Made by a program: the position numbers and the translations under genes
Source of the DNA: Arenimonas sp.
GTDB taxonomy: Bacteria; Pseudomonadota; Gammaproteobacteria; Xanthomonadales; Xanthomonadaceae
Reading direction: 5' to 3'
Assembly (NCBI GenBank): GCA_026398695.1
Contig: JAPLSJ010000087.1
Span: 1-33,969 of the forward strand
DNA length: 33,969 nucleotides
Shown: positions 1 to 7,668 of the stretch, piece by piece
How the letters are laid out: each line of letters begins with the position of its first letter
Numbering within the stretch: position 1 is the first letter of the stretch
The notes under the pieces: model-generated
What the model was told of the DNA's origin: nothing
The model's input: the letters and a program-made list of their open reading frames with translations, nothing else
The model's database searches: none

Positions 1-115
1 GGTGGTGGAACGACGCCGCCAGCCCGCTCAGGGCCAGGCCCACCGCGAGGGCACCCAGGCTCCACAGCCAGGCCGGCTGCCCCAGGAATCCACCGTCCTT
101 GCGCCGCTTGTCCAA
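1..115 (-). CDS. N-terminus of a membrane protein (partial, runs off the left edge)
   Basis: On the minus strand a reading frame opens at a TTG codon (115-113), preceded five bases upstream by a CAGGAG ribosome-binding site, and stays open to the window edge. The 38 visible residues are a basic stretch (DKRRKDG) followed by one hydrophobic segment (WLWSLGALAVGLALSGLAA). This is the usual start of an inner-membrane protein with a positive cytoplasmic end. CHASE-type sensor proteins often begin this way, but nothing past the first membrane segment is visible, so no family is assigned. It is divergent from pepQ and the 68-base gap must hold both promoters. Confidence 0.5.
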   Translation of the reverse strand, partial: MDKRRKDGGFLGQPAWLWSLGALAVGLALSGLAASFHH

Positions 116-183
116 ACCCACTCCTGCGAGAGGCCGCCCAATGCGGCAAAATCAGTCCCACTGATCCACAAGGGTAACGGACC

Positions 184-1503
184 ATGACGTCGAACGCTGC
201 CAGCTCTCTATATCCCGCGCACCTGCAGGCAATCAAGGCGCGGGCCGATGCCGCCCTGCAAAAGCACGGCTTCGACCATCTGCTGGTGGCCTCGGGCGTG
301 GAAAAGTTCGAATTCCTCGACGACCGCCCGTATCCCTTCAAGCCCAACGCCCAGTTCAAGGCCTGGCTGCCGCTCACCCACCACGCCAACAGCTGGATCG
401 CCTACACGCCGGGCCACAAGCCCGTGCTGGTGTATTACCAGCCCGACGACTACTGGCACGTGCCGCCCTCCGCGCCCGAGGGCGCATGGGTCGAGCACTT
501 CGACATCCGGGTCATCAGCGACCCGGCCGATGCCGCCAGGCACCTGCCCGCATCGGGCCGCCGCGCGATCATCGGCGAAGCGGATGCCGCCCTGCCCGGC
601 TTCGAGCCCAACAACCCCGCGGGCCTGCTGGCGCAGCTGCACTACCACCGCGCCTACAAGACGCCCTACGAACTGGCCGTGATGCGCCTGGCCCAGCGCC
701 GCGCCGTGCCGGGCCACCTCGCGGCGCGCGCCGCGTTCCAGGCCGGCGGCTCCGAGGCGCAGATCCATGCCGCCTACCTGGCCGCCACCGGCCACACCGA
801 CCACGACCTGCCCTACAACAACATCGTCTGCCTGAACCAGAACGGCGCCACGCTGCACTACCAGTACAAGTCCACCGAAGTGCCGCGCGAGCACCGCTCG
901 TTGCTGATCGACGCCGGCGCCGACATCGACGGCTACGCCAGCGACATCACCCGCACCTGGGGCAACGGCGACGCCCGCTTCGAGGCGCTGGTGAACGCGG
1001 TGGACAACGAGCAGCAGGCGCTGTGCGGCCTGGTGCGCGCCGGCACCGACTACCGCCAGCTGCACCTGGAATGCCACCTGCGCCTGGGCAACGTGCTGCG
1101 CACGCTGGAGATCGTCGACATGGACCCGGGGCAGATGCTGGAAACCGGCGTCACCTCCACGTTCTTCCCGCACGGCCTGGGCCACCCCATCGGCCTGCAG
1201 GTGCACGACGTGGCGGGCTTCAGCGACGAAGACGGCAACCTCATCCCCCGCCCCGCCGGCCACCCCTACCTGCGCATGACGCGCACGCTGGCACCGGGCA
1301 TGGTGGTCACCATCGAGCCGGGCATCTACTTCATCCCGACGCTGCTGGCCAAGCTCAAGGCCGGCCCGCACGCCAAGGCCGTGAACTGGTCGAACGTGGA
1401 GCACCTGCTGCCCTTCGGCGGCGTGCGCATCGAAGACGAAGTGCACTGCACCGACGGCGCGCCCGAAAACCTGACCCGCGACGCCTTCGCCGCCCTCGCC
1501 TGA
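184..1503 (+). CDS. pepQ: Xaa-Pro dipeptidase (prolidase, M24 family)
   Basis: A cytosolic metallopeptidase that splits dipeptides with C-terminal proline and acts in peptide recycling. The 439 residues match E. coli PepQ (443) in length and along the whole chain, including the N-terminal LDDRPYPFKPN stretch. The pita-bread metal ligands are all present: D243 and D254 (DAGADIDGYASD), H334 (HGLGHPIG), E378 (TIEPG) and E417 (RIED). H341 in the HDV motif is also kept. AAGGG lies about 10 bases before the ATG. The gene stands alone on the plus strand, and its stop codon coincides with the left edge of a dispersed repeat. In this family some members also hydrolyse organophosphate triesters; that cannot be read from sequence here. 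Confidence 0.95.
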   Translation: MTSNAASSLYPAHLQAIKARADAALQKHGFDHLLVASGVEKFEFLDDRPYPFKPNAQFKAWLPLTHHANSWIAYTPGHKPVLVYYQPDDYWHVPPSAPEGAWVEHFDIRVISDPADAARHLPASGRRAIIGEADAALPGFEPNNPAGLLAQLHYHRAYKTPYELAVMRLAQRRAVPGHLAARAAFQAGGSEAQIHAAYLAATGHTDHDLPYNNIVCLNQNGATLHYQYKSTEVPREHRSLLIDAGADIDGYASDITRTWGNGDARFEALVNAVDNEQQALCGLVRAGTDYRQLHLECHLRLGNVLRTLEIVDMDPGQMLETGVTSTFFPHGLGHPIGLQVHDVAGFSDEDGNLIPRPAGHPYLRMTRTLAPGMVVTIEPGIYFIPTLLAKLKAGPHAKAVNWSNVEHLLPFGGVRIEDEVHCTDGAPENLTRDAFAALA

Positions 1504-1710
1504 AGCGCGTGCGCCCCTTGGGCGCACGACATGTTGTTGTATGGCGAGCGCCGCCCCACACACAGGGCACCCCTGCCCGGCGTCTTGCTAACGCCATCCA
1601 TGGCAGCAAACGCCGGCCGTTCCGGGCTTCCTGCCCTCCACTTCAGGGGTACCCTGTGTGTGTGCCGTCGCCCCGATCGGCGGACGCACACCACAGAAAG
1701 ATCAAAAGCC
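1503..1710 (+). repeat. Dispersed structured repeat, left copy (inverted relative to 2578-2833)
   Basis: About 208 bp, nearly identical to the reverse complement of 2578-2833 apart from an internal segment of about 50 bp that is missing here. It starts with a short GC hairpin at the pepQ stop (CGTGCGCC at 1508-1515 pairing with 1521-1528). Next come two inverted arms, CACACACAGGGCACCCCTG at 1557-1575 and its complement at 1644-1662 with one mismatch. Between them is a second dyad containing GCCATCCATGGC. The reading frame through it (PLPGVLLxPSMAANAG) is often called a hypothetical protein in related genomes, but the symmetry shows it is a repeat. It may also end pepQ transcription. No transposase is nearby. 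Confidence 0.85.
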
Positions 1711-1803
1711 CCGCGTCAGCAGAACTTATCGCACGATCACGTAGTCGGCTTCCGACCCGAAGCGGACCCCGACTTGGCAACTTCCTGCCTGTAAGGAGTC
1801 GCT

Positions 1804-1881
1804 ATGTTTGGGTCCACCGCAGCTCAACCTGAGAGTCCTCCCACGACATCCCAACGAAAGGTCGCTAGACGGCTGATGTGA
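1804..1881 (+). CDS. Possible 25-residue leader peptide upstream of the HEPN-like gene
   Basis: An ATG sits six bases after TAAGGAG, the best ribosome-binding site in the island. It opens a 25-codon frame (starting MFGSTAAQPESPPTT and ending KVARRLM) that stops at 1881, only 25 bases before the next start. The peptide is basic at its C-terminus and resembles nothing I know. It could be a translated leader coupled to the gene at 1907, or what is left of a longer gene. Only the good Shine-Dalgarno sequence and the position argue for it. Confidence 0.3.
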   Translation: MFGSTAAQPESPPTTSQRKVARRLM

Positions 1882-1906
1882 TAGGAACAGAAATTAGATC
1901 CAGCCA

Positions 1907-2449
1907 ATGTTCGTGCGCGACGCGACGCTATTGAGGCATTTACTTGCTATGAAGACAGCATTGGAACCCGGGCAGAAGATCATCTACGCAGTTGGAGTCA
2001 TCGTTCTCACGAGTCAGGACGTCGAGCAGCATCTGAAATTTCTCGTTCCATTTATGAATTCTGACGACCCTGAGACCACTTCCATCTTGGCGCGCCATGC
2101 AAGACTCGCAAAACGGTCGCTTGGCGATGTATCAGGACAATTTGTGGGCTCCATGTCGGGCGATGTGAAAGCCCTAGAGTGCTTGGTGAGGCAGATAGTC
2201 GAAGAAAGAAATGAAATCGTCCATCACTTTCAGGACCGCTTTGGTGACCTGATCCAGAAGGGAAGGTGCGAGGAGGTGTTGGACGCCCTTCGAGGTCATC
2301 ACGGGCGCGCTTTGGATCTGCTCCGCGTATTGCGCGAAATGAGCCTTGCCGTTGCCGAGGCTATGCGCGACGGAATATTCTCTGGTACGCCCGAACAGGG
2401 GGATATCGCCCTCTTGTGCGAGAAGGCCCGCGCCTCACTTGCAAGCTGA
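1907..2449 (+). CDS. HEPN-like small protein in a repeat-bracketed island
   Basis: The product has 180 residues (166 if it starts at the second ATG, 1949, which has GAGG about 12 bases upstream) and is predicted to be almost entirely helical. Residues 97-107 read IVEERNEIVHH, which fits the R-N-x3-H active-site motif of HEPN ribonucleases and toxins (R101, N102, H106). The stretch before it and the following RFGDLIQKGRCEE resemble, from memory, an uncharacterised family that ends in an OST-HTH/LOTUS domain; that C-terminal domain is absent here. Base composition is clearly lower in GC than the neighbours (30 of 60 bases in 1921-1980) and codon use is mixed, suggesting acquisition. Inverted repeat copies flank it on both sides. 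The function is unknown; RNA binding or cleavage is an inference from one motif. Confidence 0.7.
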   Translation: MFVRDATLLRHLLAMKTALEPGQKIIYAVGVIVLTSQDVEQHLKFLVPFMNSDDPETTSILARHARLAKRSLGDVSGQFVGSMSGDVKALECLVRQIVEERNEIVHHFQDRFGDLIQKGRCEEVLDALRGHHGRALDLLRVLREMSLAVAEAMRDGIFSGTPEQGDIALLCEKARASLAS

Positions 2450-2577
2450 CCCCGGCGTTCTCCGATGTCCTCTATTGGCCGGAATCGGACGTTCCGCTAG
2501 CAGAAGCGCGACCCGCTCAGAGCGCTGACGCCTGGGCTCGATCACTGTGCTCGTAATGCGGGGCCATGCCTGAAGCT
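2450..2577. other. Non-coding tail of the accessory island
   Basis: These 128 bases lie between the HEPN-like gene and the right repeat copy. They have intermediate base composition and hold a small dyad (CGGAA-N7-TTCCG near 2481-2497) that could be a weak terminator. No reading frame here has a convincing start, ribosome-binding site or composition. Together with the right repeat copy and the short valS leader they make up the 474-base stretch without a gene between 2449 and 2924. Confidence 0.4.
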
Positions 2578-2833
2578 GGCTCTTGACCTTGCTGCGGTGT
2601 GCCAGCGCGGATCGGGGCGACGGCACACACAAAGGGTACCCCTGAAGTGGAGGGCAGGAAGCCCGGAACGGCGCCGGACAGGAGTCCAAGTGTCGCGAAG
2701 GGCAGGATGCCCGAGAGCGACCCGGCGTTTGCTGCCATGGATGGCACTAGCAAGACGCCGGGCAGGGGTGCCCTTTGTGTGGGGCGGCGCTCGCCGTACC
2801 GGAACATGTCGTGCGCCAACGGCGCACGCGCTT
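2578..2833 (-). repeat. Dispersed structured repeat, right copy (longer form)
   Basis: About 256 bp. Read on the minus strand it matches the copy at 1503-1710 from the outer GC hairpin (CGTGCGCC/GGCGCACG with a three-base loop) to the inner end near 2578. The paired arms are at 2624-2644 and 2763-2781. This copy keeps an extra internal block of about 50 bp (roughly 2672-2720) that the left copy lacks. Both copies point their hairpin end outward, so the accessory gene lies between two inner ends. The frame through it (PSMAANAG, then SLSGILPFATLG) resembles spurious hypothetical proteins that I recall from Lysobacter-type genomes. Confidence 0.85.
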
Positions 2834-2923
2834 CTCGCCGCCAAGCGCCTGATTTGGTAGGATTTGGGCCATTCCCCGCCCCTTCGGCCCGGCCCTGTGC
2901 CGGGCGGTTGCATTGAGTGCCCC

Positions 2924-5521
2924 ATGGAAAAGAGCTTCGAGCCCCAGACCTTCGAGACCAAGTGGTACGCCCACTGGGAAGCCACCGGCTGCTTCAAGCC
3001 CTCGGGCAAGGGCCAGCCCTACACCATCATGCTGCCGCCGCCGAACGTCACCGGCACCCTGCACATGGGCCACGCCTTCCAGCACACCCTGATGGACGCG
3101 CTGGTGCGCTACCACCGCATGAAGGGCTTCGACACGCTCTGGCGCATGGGCGCCTCGGGTGACTGGAGCCGCGAAAGCTTCACCATGGACGCCGGCCCGA
3201 GCGAGGCGGTGGTGGAAACCTTCGTGCGCCTGCACGAGGAAGGCCTGATCTACCGCGGCCAACGCCTGGTCAACTGGGACCCGGTGCTCAAGACCGCCAT
3301 CTCCGACCTGGAAGTGGTGAGCGAAGAGGAAGACGGCAAGCTGTGGTCCATCTCGTATCCGCTCGCCGACGGCAGCGGCTCGCTGGTGGTGGCCACCACG
3401 CGCCCGGAAACCATGCTGGGCGACACCGCCGTGATGGTGCACCCGGAAGACGAGCGCTACGCCCACCTGGTCGGCAAGACGGTGCGCCTGCCGCTGAGCG
3501 ACCGCGAGATCCCGATCATTGCCGACGACTACGTCGACCGCGAGTTCGGCACCGGCGTGGTGAAGGTCACGCCCGCGCACGACTTCAACGACTACGCCGT
3601 GGGCCTGCGCCACGAGCTGCCGCTGATCAACATCCTCACGCCCGAAGCCGCCATCAACGGCAATGCGCCGGAGAAATACCGCGGCCTGGACCGCTACGCC
3701 GCCCGCAAGGTGGTGCTGGCCGACCTGGAGGCCCTGGGCCTGCTGGTGGAAGAGAAGAAGCACAAGCTGCAGGTGCCGCGCGGCGACCGCACCGGCCAGG
3801 TGATCGAGCCCTACCTCACCGACCAGTGGTTCGTGCGCATGGAGAAGCTCGCCGAGCGCGGCCTTGAACTGGTCGAGAACGGCAGCGTGCGCTTCGTGCC
3901 CGAAAACTGGATCAACACCTACCGCCACTGGATGGGCAACATCCAGGACTGGTGCATCAGCCGCCAGCTCTGGTGGGGCCACCGCATCCCGGCCTGGTAC
4001 GACGCCAGCGGCAAGCCCTACGTGGGCCGCAGCGAGGAAGAAGTGCGCGCGTCCTACGCGCTGGCCGCCGACGTGGTGCTGACCCGCGACAGCGACGTGC
4101 TGGAAACCTGGTTCTCCTCGGCGCTGTGGTCGCACAGCACGCTGGGCTGGCCCAACCCGCAGGCGATGGGCGAGCGCGGCTTCCACACGCGCCTGCCCAC
4201 CTCGGTGCTGGTGACGGGCTTTGACATCATCTTCTTCTGGGTGGCCCGGATGATCATGATGACCGACCACTTCACCGGCCAGGTGCCGTTCAAGGACGTG
4301 TACATCACCGGCCTGGTGCGCGACCGCGACGGCCAGAAGATGTCCAAGTCCAAGGGCAACGTGCTCGACCCCATCGACATCATCGACGGCATCACGGCCG
4401 ACGCCCTGGTGGCCAAGCGCACCAGCGGCCTGATGAAGCCCACCGACGCGCCCAAGATCGAAAAGGCCACGCGCAGGGAATACCCCGAGGGCATCGCCGC
4501 CTTCGGCGCCGACGCGCTGCGCTTCACCTTCGCCTCGCTGGCCACCCACGGCCGCGACATCAAGTTCGACCTGCAGCGCTGCGAGGGCTACAAGAACTTC
4601 TGCAACAAGCTGTGGAACGCCGCGCGCTTCACGCTGATGAACTGCGAGGGCTTCACTGTGGGAGGGACTTCAGTCCCGACGCCCCGCACGGACGCCGAAC
4701 GCTGGATCCTGCACCGCCTCCAGCACATGCTGCGCGACGTCGAAGCCGGCTACGCCGACTACCGCTTCGACCTCGCCTCGCAGGCGCTGTACGAATTCGC
4801 CTGGAACGAGTACTGCGACTGGTTCCTCGAACTCGCCAAGCCCGCGCTGTGGGGCGACGACAAGGCCGCCGCCGACAGCACCCGCCACACCCTGCTGTAC
4901 GTGCTGGAAAGCCTGCTGCGCGCGCTGCACCCGCTCACGCCCTTCGTCACCGAAGAGATCTGGCACTCGGTCGCGCCCACGCTGGGCATCAGCGGCAACA
5001 GCATCAGCACCCAGCCCTACCCCGAGTTCGACGAGGCGATGCTCAACCCGGCCGCCGCGTCCGACATCGAATGGCTCAAGGCCGCCGTCACCCAGCTGCG
5101 TTCGATCCGCAGCCAGATGGGCATCTCGCCGGCCAAGGCCGTGCCGCTGCTGCTGCAGGACGGCAACGCCGACGACCGCGCCCTGCTCGAACGCCACGGC
5201 GCCGCGCTGAAGTTCCTGGCCAAGCTCGAGTCCATCGAGTGGATCACGGGCGAGGCGCCGGCCTCGGCCGCCGCGCTGCTGGGCGGCCTGAAGCTGCTGA
5301 TCCCGCTGGAAGGCCTGATTGACCTGGGCGCCGAGACCGCGCGCCTGGACAAGGAAATCAAGCGCATCGCGGTGGAAATCACCAAGTGCGAAGGCAAGCT
5401 GTCCAGCGAGACCTTCGTGCAGAACGCCCCGGCGGCGGTGGTGGACCAGGAGCGCGCGCGCCTGGCCGACTGGACCGCGCAGCACGCGGCGCTCACCGCG
5501 CAGCGCGCCAAGCTGGGCTGA
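2924..5521 (+). CDS. valS: Valyl-tRNA synthetase with an apparent in-frame deletion in the catalytic core
   Basis: Class Ia synthetase that charges tRNA-Val. The start at 2924 (MEKSFEPQ) fits the family; upstream in-frame codons look like leader. Visible parts are HMGH (47-50), the CP1 editing domain ([22 protein letters not shown]), [23 protein letters not shown] (472-476), an anticodon-binding domain and a C-terminal coiled coil. The oddity is at residues 71-80, where TLWRMG runs straight into ASGDWSR. In E. coli and other ValRS about 55 residues lie there, including the conserved GTDHAGIATQ motif of the active-site fold. The length (865 against 951 in E. coli) agrees. Near residues 578-587 the product carries VGGTSVPTP, encoded by a hairpin repeat. 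Unless a second valS exists, the deletion is hard to reconcile with an essential enzyme. Confidence 0.9.
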   Translation: MEKSFEPQTFETKWYAHWEATGCFKPSGKGQPYTIMLPPPNVTGTLHMGHAFQHTLMDALVRYHRMKGFDTLWRMGASGDWSRESFTMDAGPSEAVVETFVRLHEEGLIYRGQRLVNWDPVLKTAISDLEVVSEEEDGKLWSISYPLADGSGSLVVATTRPETMLGDTAVMVHPEDERYAHLVGKTVRLPLSDREIPIIADDYVDREFGTGVVKVTPAHDFNDYAVGLRHELPLINILTPEAAINGNAPEKYRGLDRYAARKVVLADLEALGLLVEEKKHKLQVPRGDRTGQVIEPYLTDQWFVRMEKLAERGLELVENGSVRFVPENWINTYRHWMGNIQDWCISRQLWWGHRIPAWYDASGKPYVGRSEEEVRASYALAADVVLTRDSDVLETWFSSALWSHSTLGWPNPQAMGERGFHTRLPTSVLVTGFDIIFFWVARMIMMTDHFTGQVPFKDVYITGLVRDRDGQKMSKSKGNVLDPIDIIDGITADALVAKRTSGLMKPTDAPKIEKATRREYPEGIAAFGADALRFTFASLATHGRDIKFDLQRCEGYKNFCNKLWNAARFTLMNCEGFTVGGTSVPTPRTDAERWILHRLQHMLRDVEAGYADYRFDLASQALYEFAWNEYCDWFLELAKPALWGDDKAAADSTRHTLLYVLESLLRALHPLTPFVTEEIWHSVAPTLGISGNSISTQPYPEFDEAMLNPAAASDIEWLKAAVTQLRSIRSQMGISPAKAVPLLLQDGNADDRALLERHGAALKFLAKLESIEWITGEAPASAAALLGGLKLLIPLEGLIDLGAETARLDKEIKRIAVEITKCEGKLSSETFVQNAPAAVVDQERARLADWTAQHAALTAQRAKLG
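4657..4682 (+). repeat. REP-like hairpin embedded in frame in valS
   Basis: This 26-base segment matches 24 of 26 bases of the reverse complement of 19279-19304, one arm of the hairpin after the ATP-grasp gene. The two differences (G to A, C to T) are compensatory, so GGGACT-TC-AGTCCC still pairs perfectly. It is read as VGGTSVPT in a segment that is variable between ValRS proteins, just before the conserved DAERWIL stretch. GTGGGAGGGRCTTCAG elements are, from memory, common between genes in Xanthomonadaceae; here one lies inside an essential gene. Confidence 0.8.
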
Positions 5522-5528
5522 ACCCGCG

Positions 5529-5547
5529 CGCCCCTGCTACAGGGGCG
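5529..5547. terminator. Bidirectional terminator-like hairpin between valS and rimI
   Basis: CGCCCCTG and CAGGGGCG pair perfectly over eight bases around a CTA loop. The hairpin sits 7 bases after the valS stop and contains the rimI stop codon on the other strand. There is no T-run, so intrinsic termination is plausible but not certain. Its place between two convergent genes 15 bases apart supports a shared terminator. Confidence 0.5.
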
Positions 5548-6037
5548 GCGGCCACTGCAGGGCCGCGTCGGGCGGCAGCAGCTCGAGCGCCATCACGATG
5601 GCGTCTTCGCGGCCCTTCGCGGCGGGGTAGTAGTTGGGGCGCTGGCCGATCTCGTTGAAGCCCTCGTCCCGGTACAGCGCGATGGCGGCCGGGTTCGACG
5701 GCCGCACCTCCAGGAACACCTGCTGCGCCTTGTGCCAGCGCGCCAGGTCGATCAGCCGGCGCAGCAGGCGGCGGCCGTGGCCGCGCCCCTGGTACTCGGG
5801 GGCGATGCAGAGGTTGAGGATGTGCGCTTCGCCCGCGGCCGCGCTCAGCACGCCGTAGCCCAGCAGCTGGGTGCCCGCCTCCAGCACCCAGCACTGGTGC
5901 CCGGCGCGCAGGCAGTCGCGGAAGATGCCGGGCGTCCACGGGAACACGTAGGACCGGTTTTCGATCGCCGCCACGGCGTCGATGTCCACCTGCTTCATCG
6001 GCCGCACCTGCGTGCCGGGGGCGGGACGCGCGCTCAT
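5537..6037 (-). CDS. rimI: Ribosomal protein S18 alanine N-acetyltransferase
   Basis: GNAT-fold enzyme that moves an acetyl group from acetyl-CoA to the N-terminal alanine of ribosomal protein S18. The 166 residues include motif A with the acetyl-CoA pyrophosphate-binding loop QGRGHG (83-88). [15 protein letters not shown] follows, carrying the expected catalytic E110 and Y122, and the family C-terminus GQRPNYYP is intact. The first 13 residues before MKQVDID look optional, so translation could begin at M14. It is the last gene of a minus-strand set (pssA, holD-like, rimI), with three bases between it and the gene before. The holD-rimI order matches E. coli. Confidence 0.93.
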   Translation of the reverse strand: MSARPAPGTQVRPMKQVDIDAVAAIENRSYVFPWTPGIFRDCLRAGHQCWVLEAGTQLLGYGVLSAAAGEAHILNLCIAPEYQGRGHGRRLLRRLIDLARWHKAQQVFLEVRPSNPAAIALYRDEGFNEIGQRPNYYPAAKGREDAIVMALELLPPDAALQWPPPL

Positions 6038-6040
6038 GGC

Positions 6041-6328
6041 TCAGCGCTTCCGGCGCAGGGCCCGCAGGCTCGGCCAGAGTGCGCGCTTGGCGGCGCCGCT
6101 GGCGCGCAGCTGTTCAATCGGCGGCAGCGCCAGCGCGGCCAGGTCGTGGCCACCGGCCGCGCGGGCCAGGGCCTGCAGCAGGCGGTCGGCTTGCGCGCCC
6201 GGGGCCACGTCGCCGCGCGACACCGCGGCGGGCAGGGCGGGCATCGCCGCCGGCACCGCGCCCGCCTGGCGATAGAGCGTGTAGCCCATCGCCGACAGCA
6301 TGGCCTGCTGCTGCGGGTTCCAGCTCAT
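6041..6328 (-). CDS. Small HolD-like protein (possible DNA polymerase III psi subunit)
   Basis: A 95-residue protein whose ATG overlaps the pssA stop as ATGA and which ends three bases before rimI, so translation is probably coupled. The N-terminus ([21 protein letters not shown]) resembles the segment of E. coli HolD (DWQLQQLGITQWSLRRPG) that binds the chi subunit. The C-terminal [20 protein letters not shown] resembles HolD LRANPTARAALWQQI. The middle is shorter than in the 137-residue E. coli protein. Gene order before rimI agrees. Psi proteins diverge fast and are often left as hypothetical; I infer the function from these two short matches and from position. If it is psi, it links the clamp loader to chi and SSB. 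Confidence 0.55.
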   Translation of the reverse strand: MSWNPQQQAMLSAMGYTLYRQAGAVPAAMPALPAAVSRGDVAPGAQADRLLQALARAAGGHDLAALALPPIEQLRASGAAKRALWPSLRALRRKR

Positions 6329-7086
6329 GCCGTGTTATTGCGGCGCACCCGGGTCCAGGCCCACCACGCCGGGCCGGACAGCGCGTAGGCCGCGGCGATC
6401 GCCAGCAGGCCCTTGGCCTGGGCGATGAACAGCGCGGCGAACACCAGCACGATCAGCAGCAGCACGAAGAACGGCACGCGCTCGCCCTTGGGGAAACCCT
6501 TGAAGCTGAAGTACTTGATGCGGCTCACCATCAGCAGGCCCGCCGCCACCGTGACGCACAGCGCCATCCAGCGCAGGCCCTGGCCGCTGAAGCCGAAGGT
6601 GTTCATGGCCCACACGAAGGACACCACCAGCGCGGCCGCGGCCGGGCTGGCCAGGCCGATGAACCAGCGCTTGTCGGTGGAGCCCACCTGGGTGTTGAAG
6701 CGCGCCAGCCGCAGTGCGGCGCAGGCGGCATACAGGAAGGCCGCGGCCCAGCCCACCTTGGCCAGCACCGGCCCGTCGGCGCGGAAGCCCACCAGGGCCC
6801 AGTGGTACATCACCAGCGAGGGCGCCATGCCGAAGCTCACCAGGTCGGCCAGCGAGTCGTACTGCACGCCGAAATCGCTGGTGGTGCCGGTCATTCGCGC
6901 CACGCGGCCGTCCAGGCCGTCGAACAGCCCGGCCACGAACACCGCGATGCAGGCGTTCTCGAAATTGCCGCTGGCCGCCGCGAGGATCGCGTAGAAGCCC
7001 GCGAACAGGCCACCCGTGGTCAGCAGGTTGGGCAGCAGGTAGATGCCGCGGCTGCGCGCCGGGCCCGGTTCGTCATTGGGTTCCAT
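6325..7086 (-). CDS. pssA: CDP-diacylglycerol-serine O-phosphatidyltransferase
   Basis: Integral membrane enzyme that joins CDP-diacylglycerol and L-serine to make phosphatidylserine, the precursor of phosphatidylethanolamine. The start at 7086 (MEPNDEPGP) gives 253 residues. The CDP-alcohol phosphotransferase motif D-G-x2-A-R-x8-G-x3-D-x3-D is complete (D59, G60, A63, R64, G73, D77, D81), with D56 also present. The opening [20 protein letters not shown] is typical of type II PssA, and several hydrophobic helices follow, ending in a basic tail. It heads the operon with the holD-like gene and rimI and is divergent from the DUF4124 gene (130-base gap). The family assignment is secure. Confidence 0.93.
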   Translation of the reverse strand: MEPNDEPGPARSRGIYLLPNLLTTGGLFAGFYAILAAASGNFENACIAVFVAGLFDGLDGRVARMTGTTSDFGVQYDSLADLVSFGMAPSLVMYHWALVGFRADGPVLAKVGWAAAFLYAACAALRLARFNTQVGSTDKRWFIGLASPAAAALVVSFVWAMNTFGFSGQGLRWMALCVTVAAGLLMVSRIKYFSFKGFPKGERVPFFVLLLIVLVFAALFIAQAKGLLAIAAAYALSGPAWWAWTRVRRNNTA

Positions 7087-7216
7087 GCCGGCCAGTGTAG
7101 CGGCTCCCTGAATCGGCCCATAGCCGGACGTCGGGGCGCGGCGCGCGCCTTGCAGGCCCGCGGCGGGGGTGGTATCACGGGCGCACCACGACACCCCGAA
7201 ATGTCCGGAGCCCCCC

Positions 7217-7600
7217 ATGTCCCGCCCGTCCCTGCTGATCGCCCTGTCCCTCGTCCTGGCCCCTGGCCTGCTGTTCGCCCAGGAAACCACCGTCTACAAG
7301 TCCAAGAACGCCGACGGCACCAGCGTCTACACCCAGATCGAAACCCGCGGCGCCGAGCGCAGCCAGGTCGAAAGCCGCGACCCCGCGCTGGCCCCGGCCG
7401 AAGCCAAGCCCAAGTCCGAGACCGAGGTCGCCTGCGAGCGCGCCCAGGCCAACCTGACCCTGATCGGCTCGGGCAAGACCCTGCAGCGCGACAAGAACGG
7501 CGACGGCACGCCCGAAGACCTCACGCCCGAGGAAGTGGCCAGCGAGCGCGACCTCGCCACGCGCCAGGTCACCGCGTACTGCGCCAAGCCCGAGGCCTGA
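7217..7600 (+). CDS. Secreted DUF4124-type protein
   Basis: A 127-residue exported protein. The signal peptide ([21 protein letters not shown]) is probably cut before Q22. The start at 7217 is chosen because GGAG precedes it and the signal peptide begins there. The mature N-terminus [17 protein letters not shown] follows the DUF4124 pattern (aromatic residue, short strand, DG turn, second strand), and a conserved Cys pair follows at C73 and the last CAKPEA. Residues 92-101 ([10 protein letters not shown]) resemble a single EF-hand-like calcium loop. Such proteins are common in Xanthomonadaceae and have no known function. It lies 68 bases before proS, with a separate proS promoter between them. 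Confidence 0.75.
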   Translation: MSRPSLLIALSLVLAPGLLFAQETTVYKSKNADGTSVYTQIETRGAERSQVESRDPALAPAEAKPKSETEVACERAQANLTLIGSGKTLQRDKNGDGTPEDLTPEEVASERDLATRQVTAYCAKPEA

Positions 7601-7633
7601 GCCGAAGCCCCGGCGTCGGGGTCGCGCCGCCGC

Positions 7634-7639
7634 TACAAT
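7634..7639 (+). promoter_or_regulatory. Probable -10 element of proS
   Basis: TACAAT lies 29 bases before the proS ATG in an otherwise GC-rich gap and is the best sigma-70 -10 match there. No clear -35 is visible 17 bases upstream, where a GCCCCGGCGTCGGGG-type dyad may instead end the preceding gene. This would give a short leader of about 20 bases. Confidence 0.45.
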
Positions 7640-7668
7640 GGCGGCCCACCCCGCGGCCGGTCCCTTCG

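Noticed and set aside
1531..1794. Hypothetical protein containing PSMAANAG (and its partner at 2517-2819, minus)
   Set aside because: Both frames lie in the inverted-repeat copies, have no ribosome-binding site, and differ by an internal 50-bp block that shifts one against the other. They are repeat DNA, not genes.
2864..2923. An upstream ATG that would extend ValRS by 20 residues
   Set aside because: The added residues (Pro/Gly/Cys-rich) do not fit the family, and the conserved N-terminus begins at 2924.
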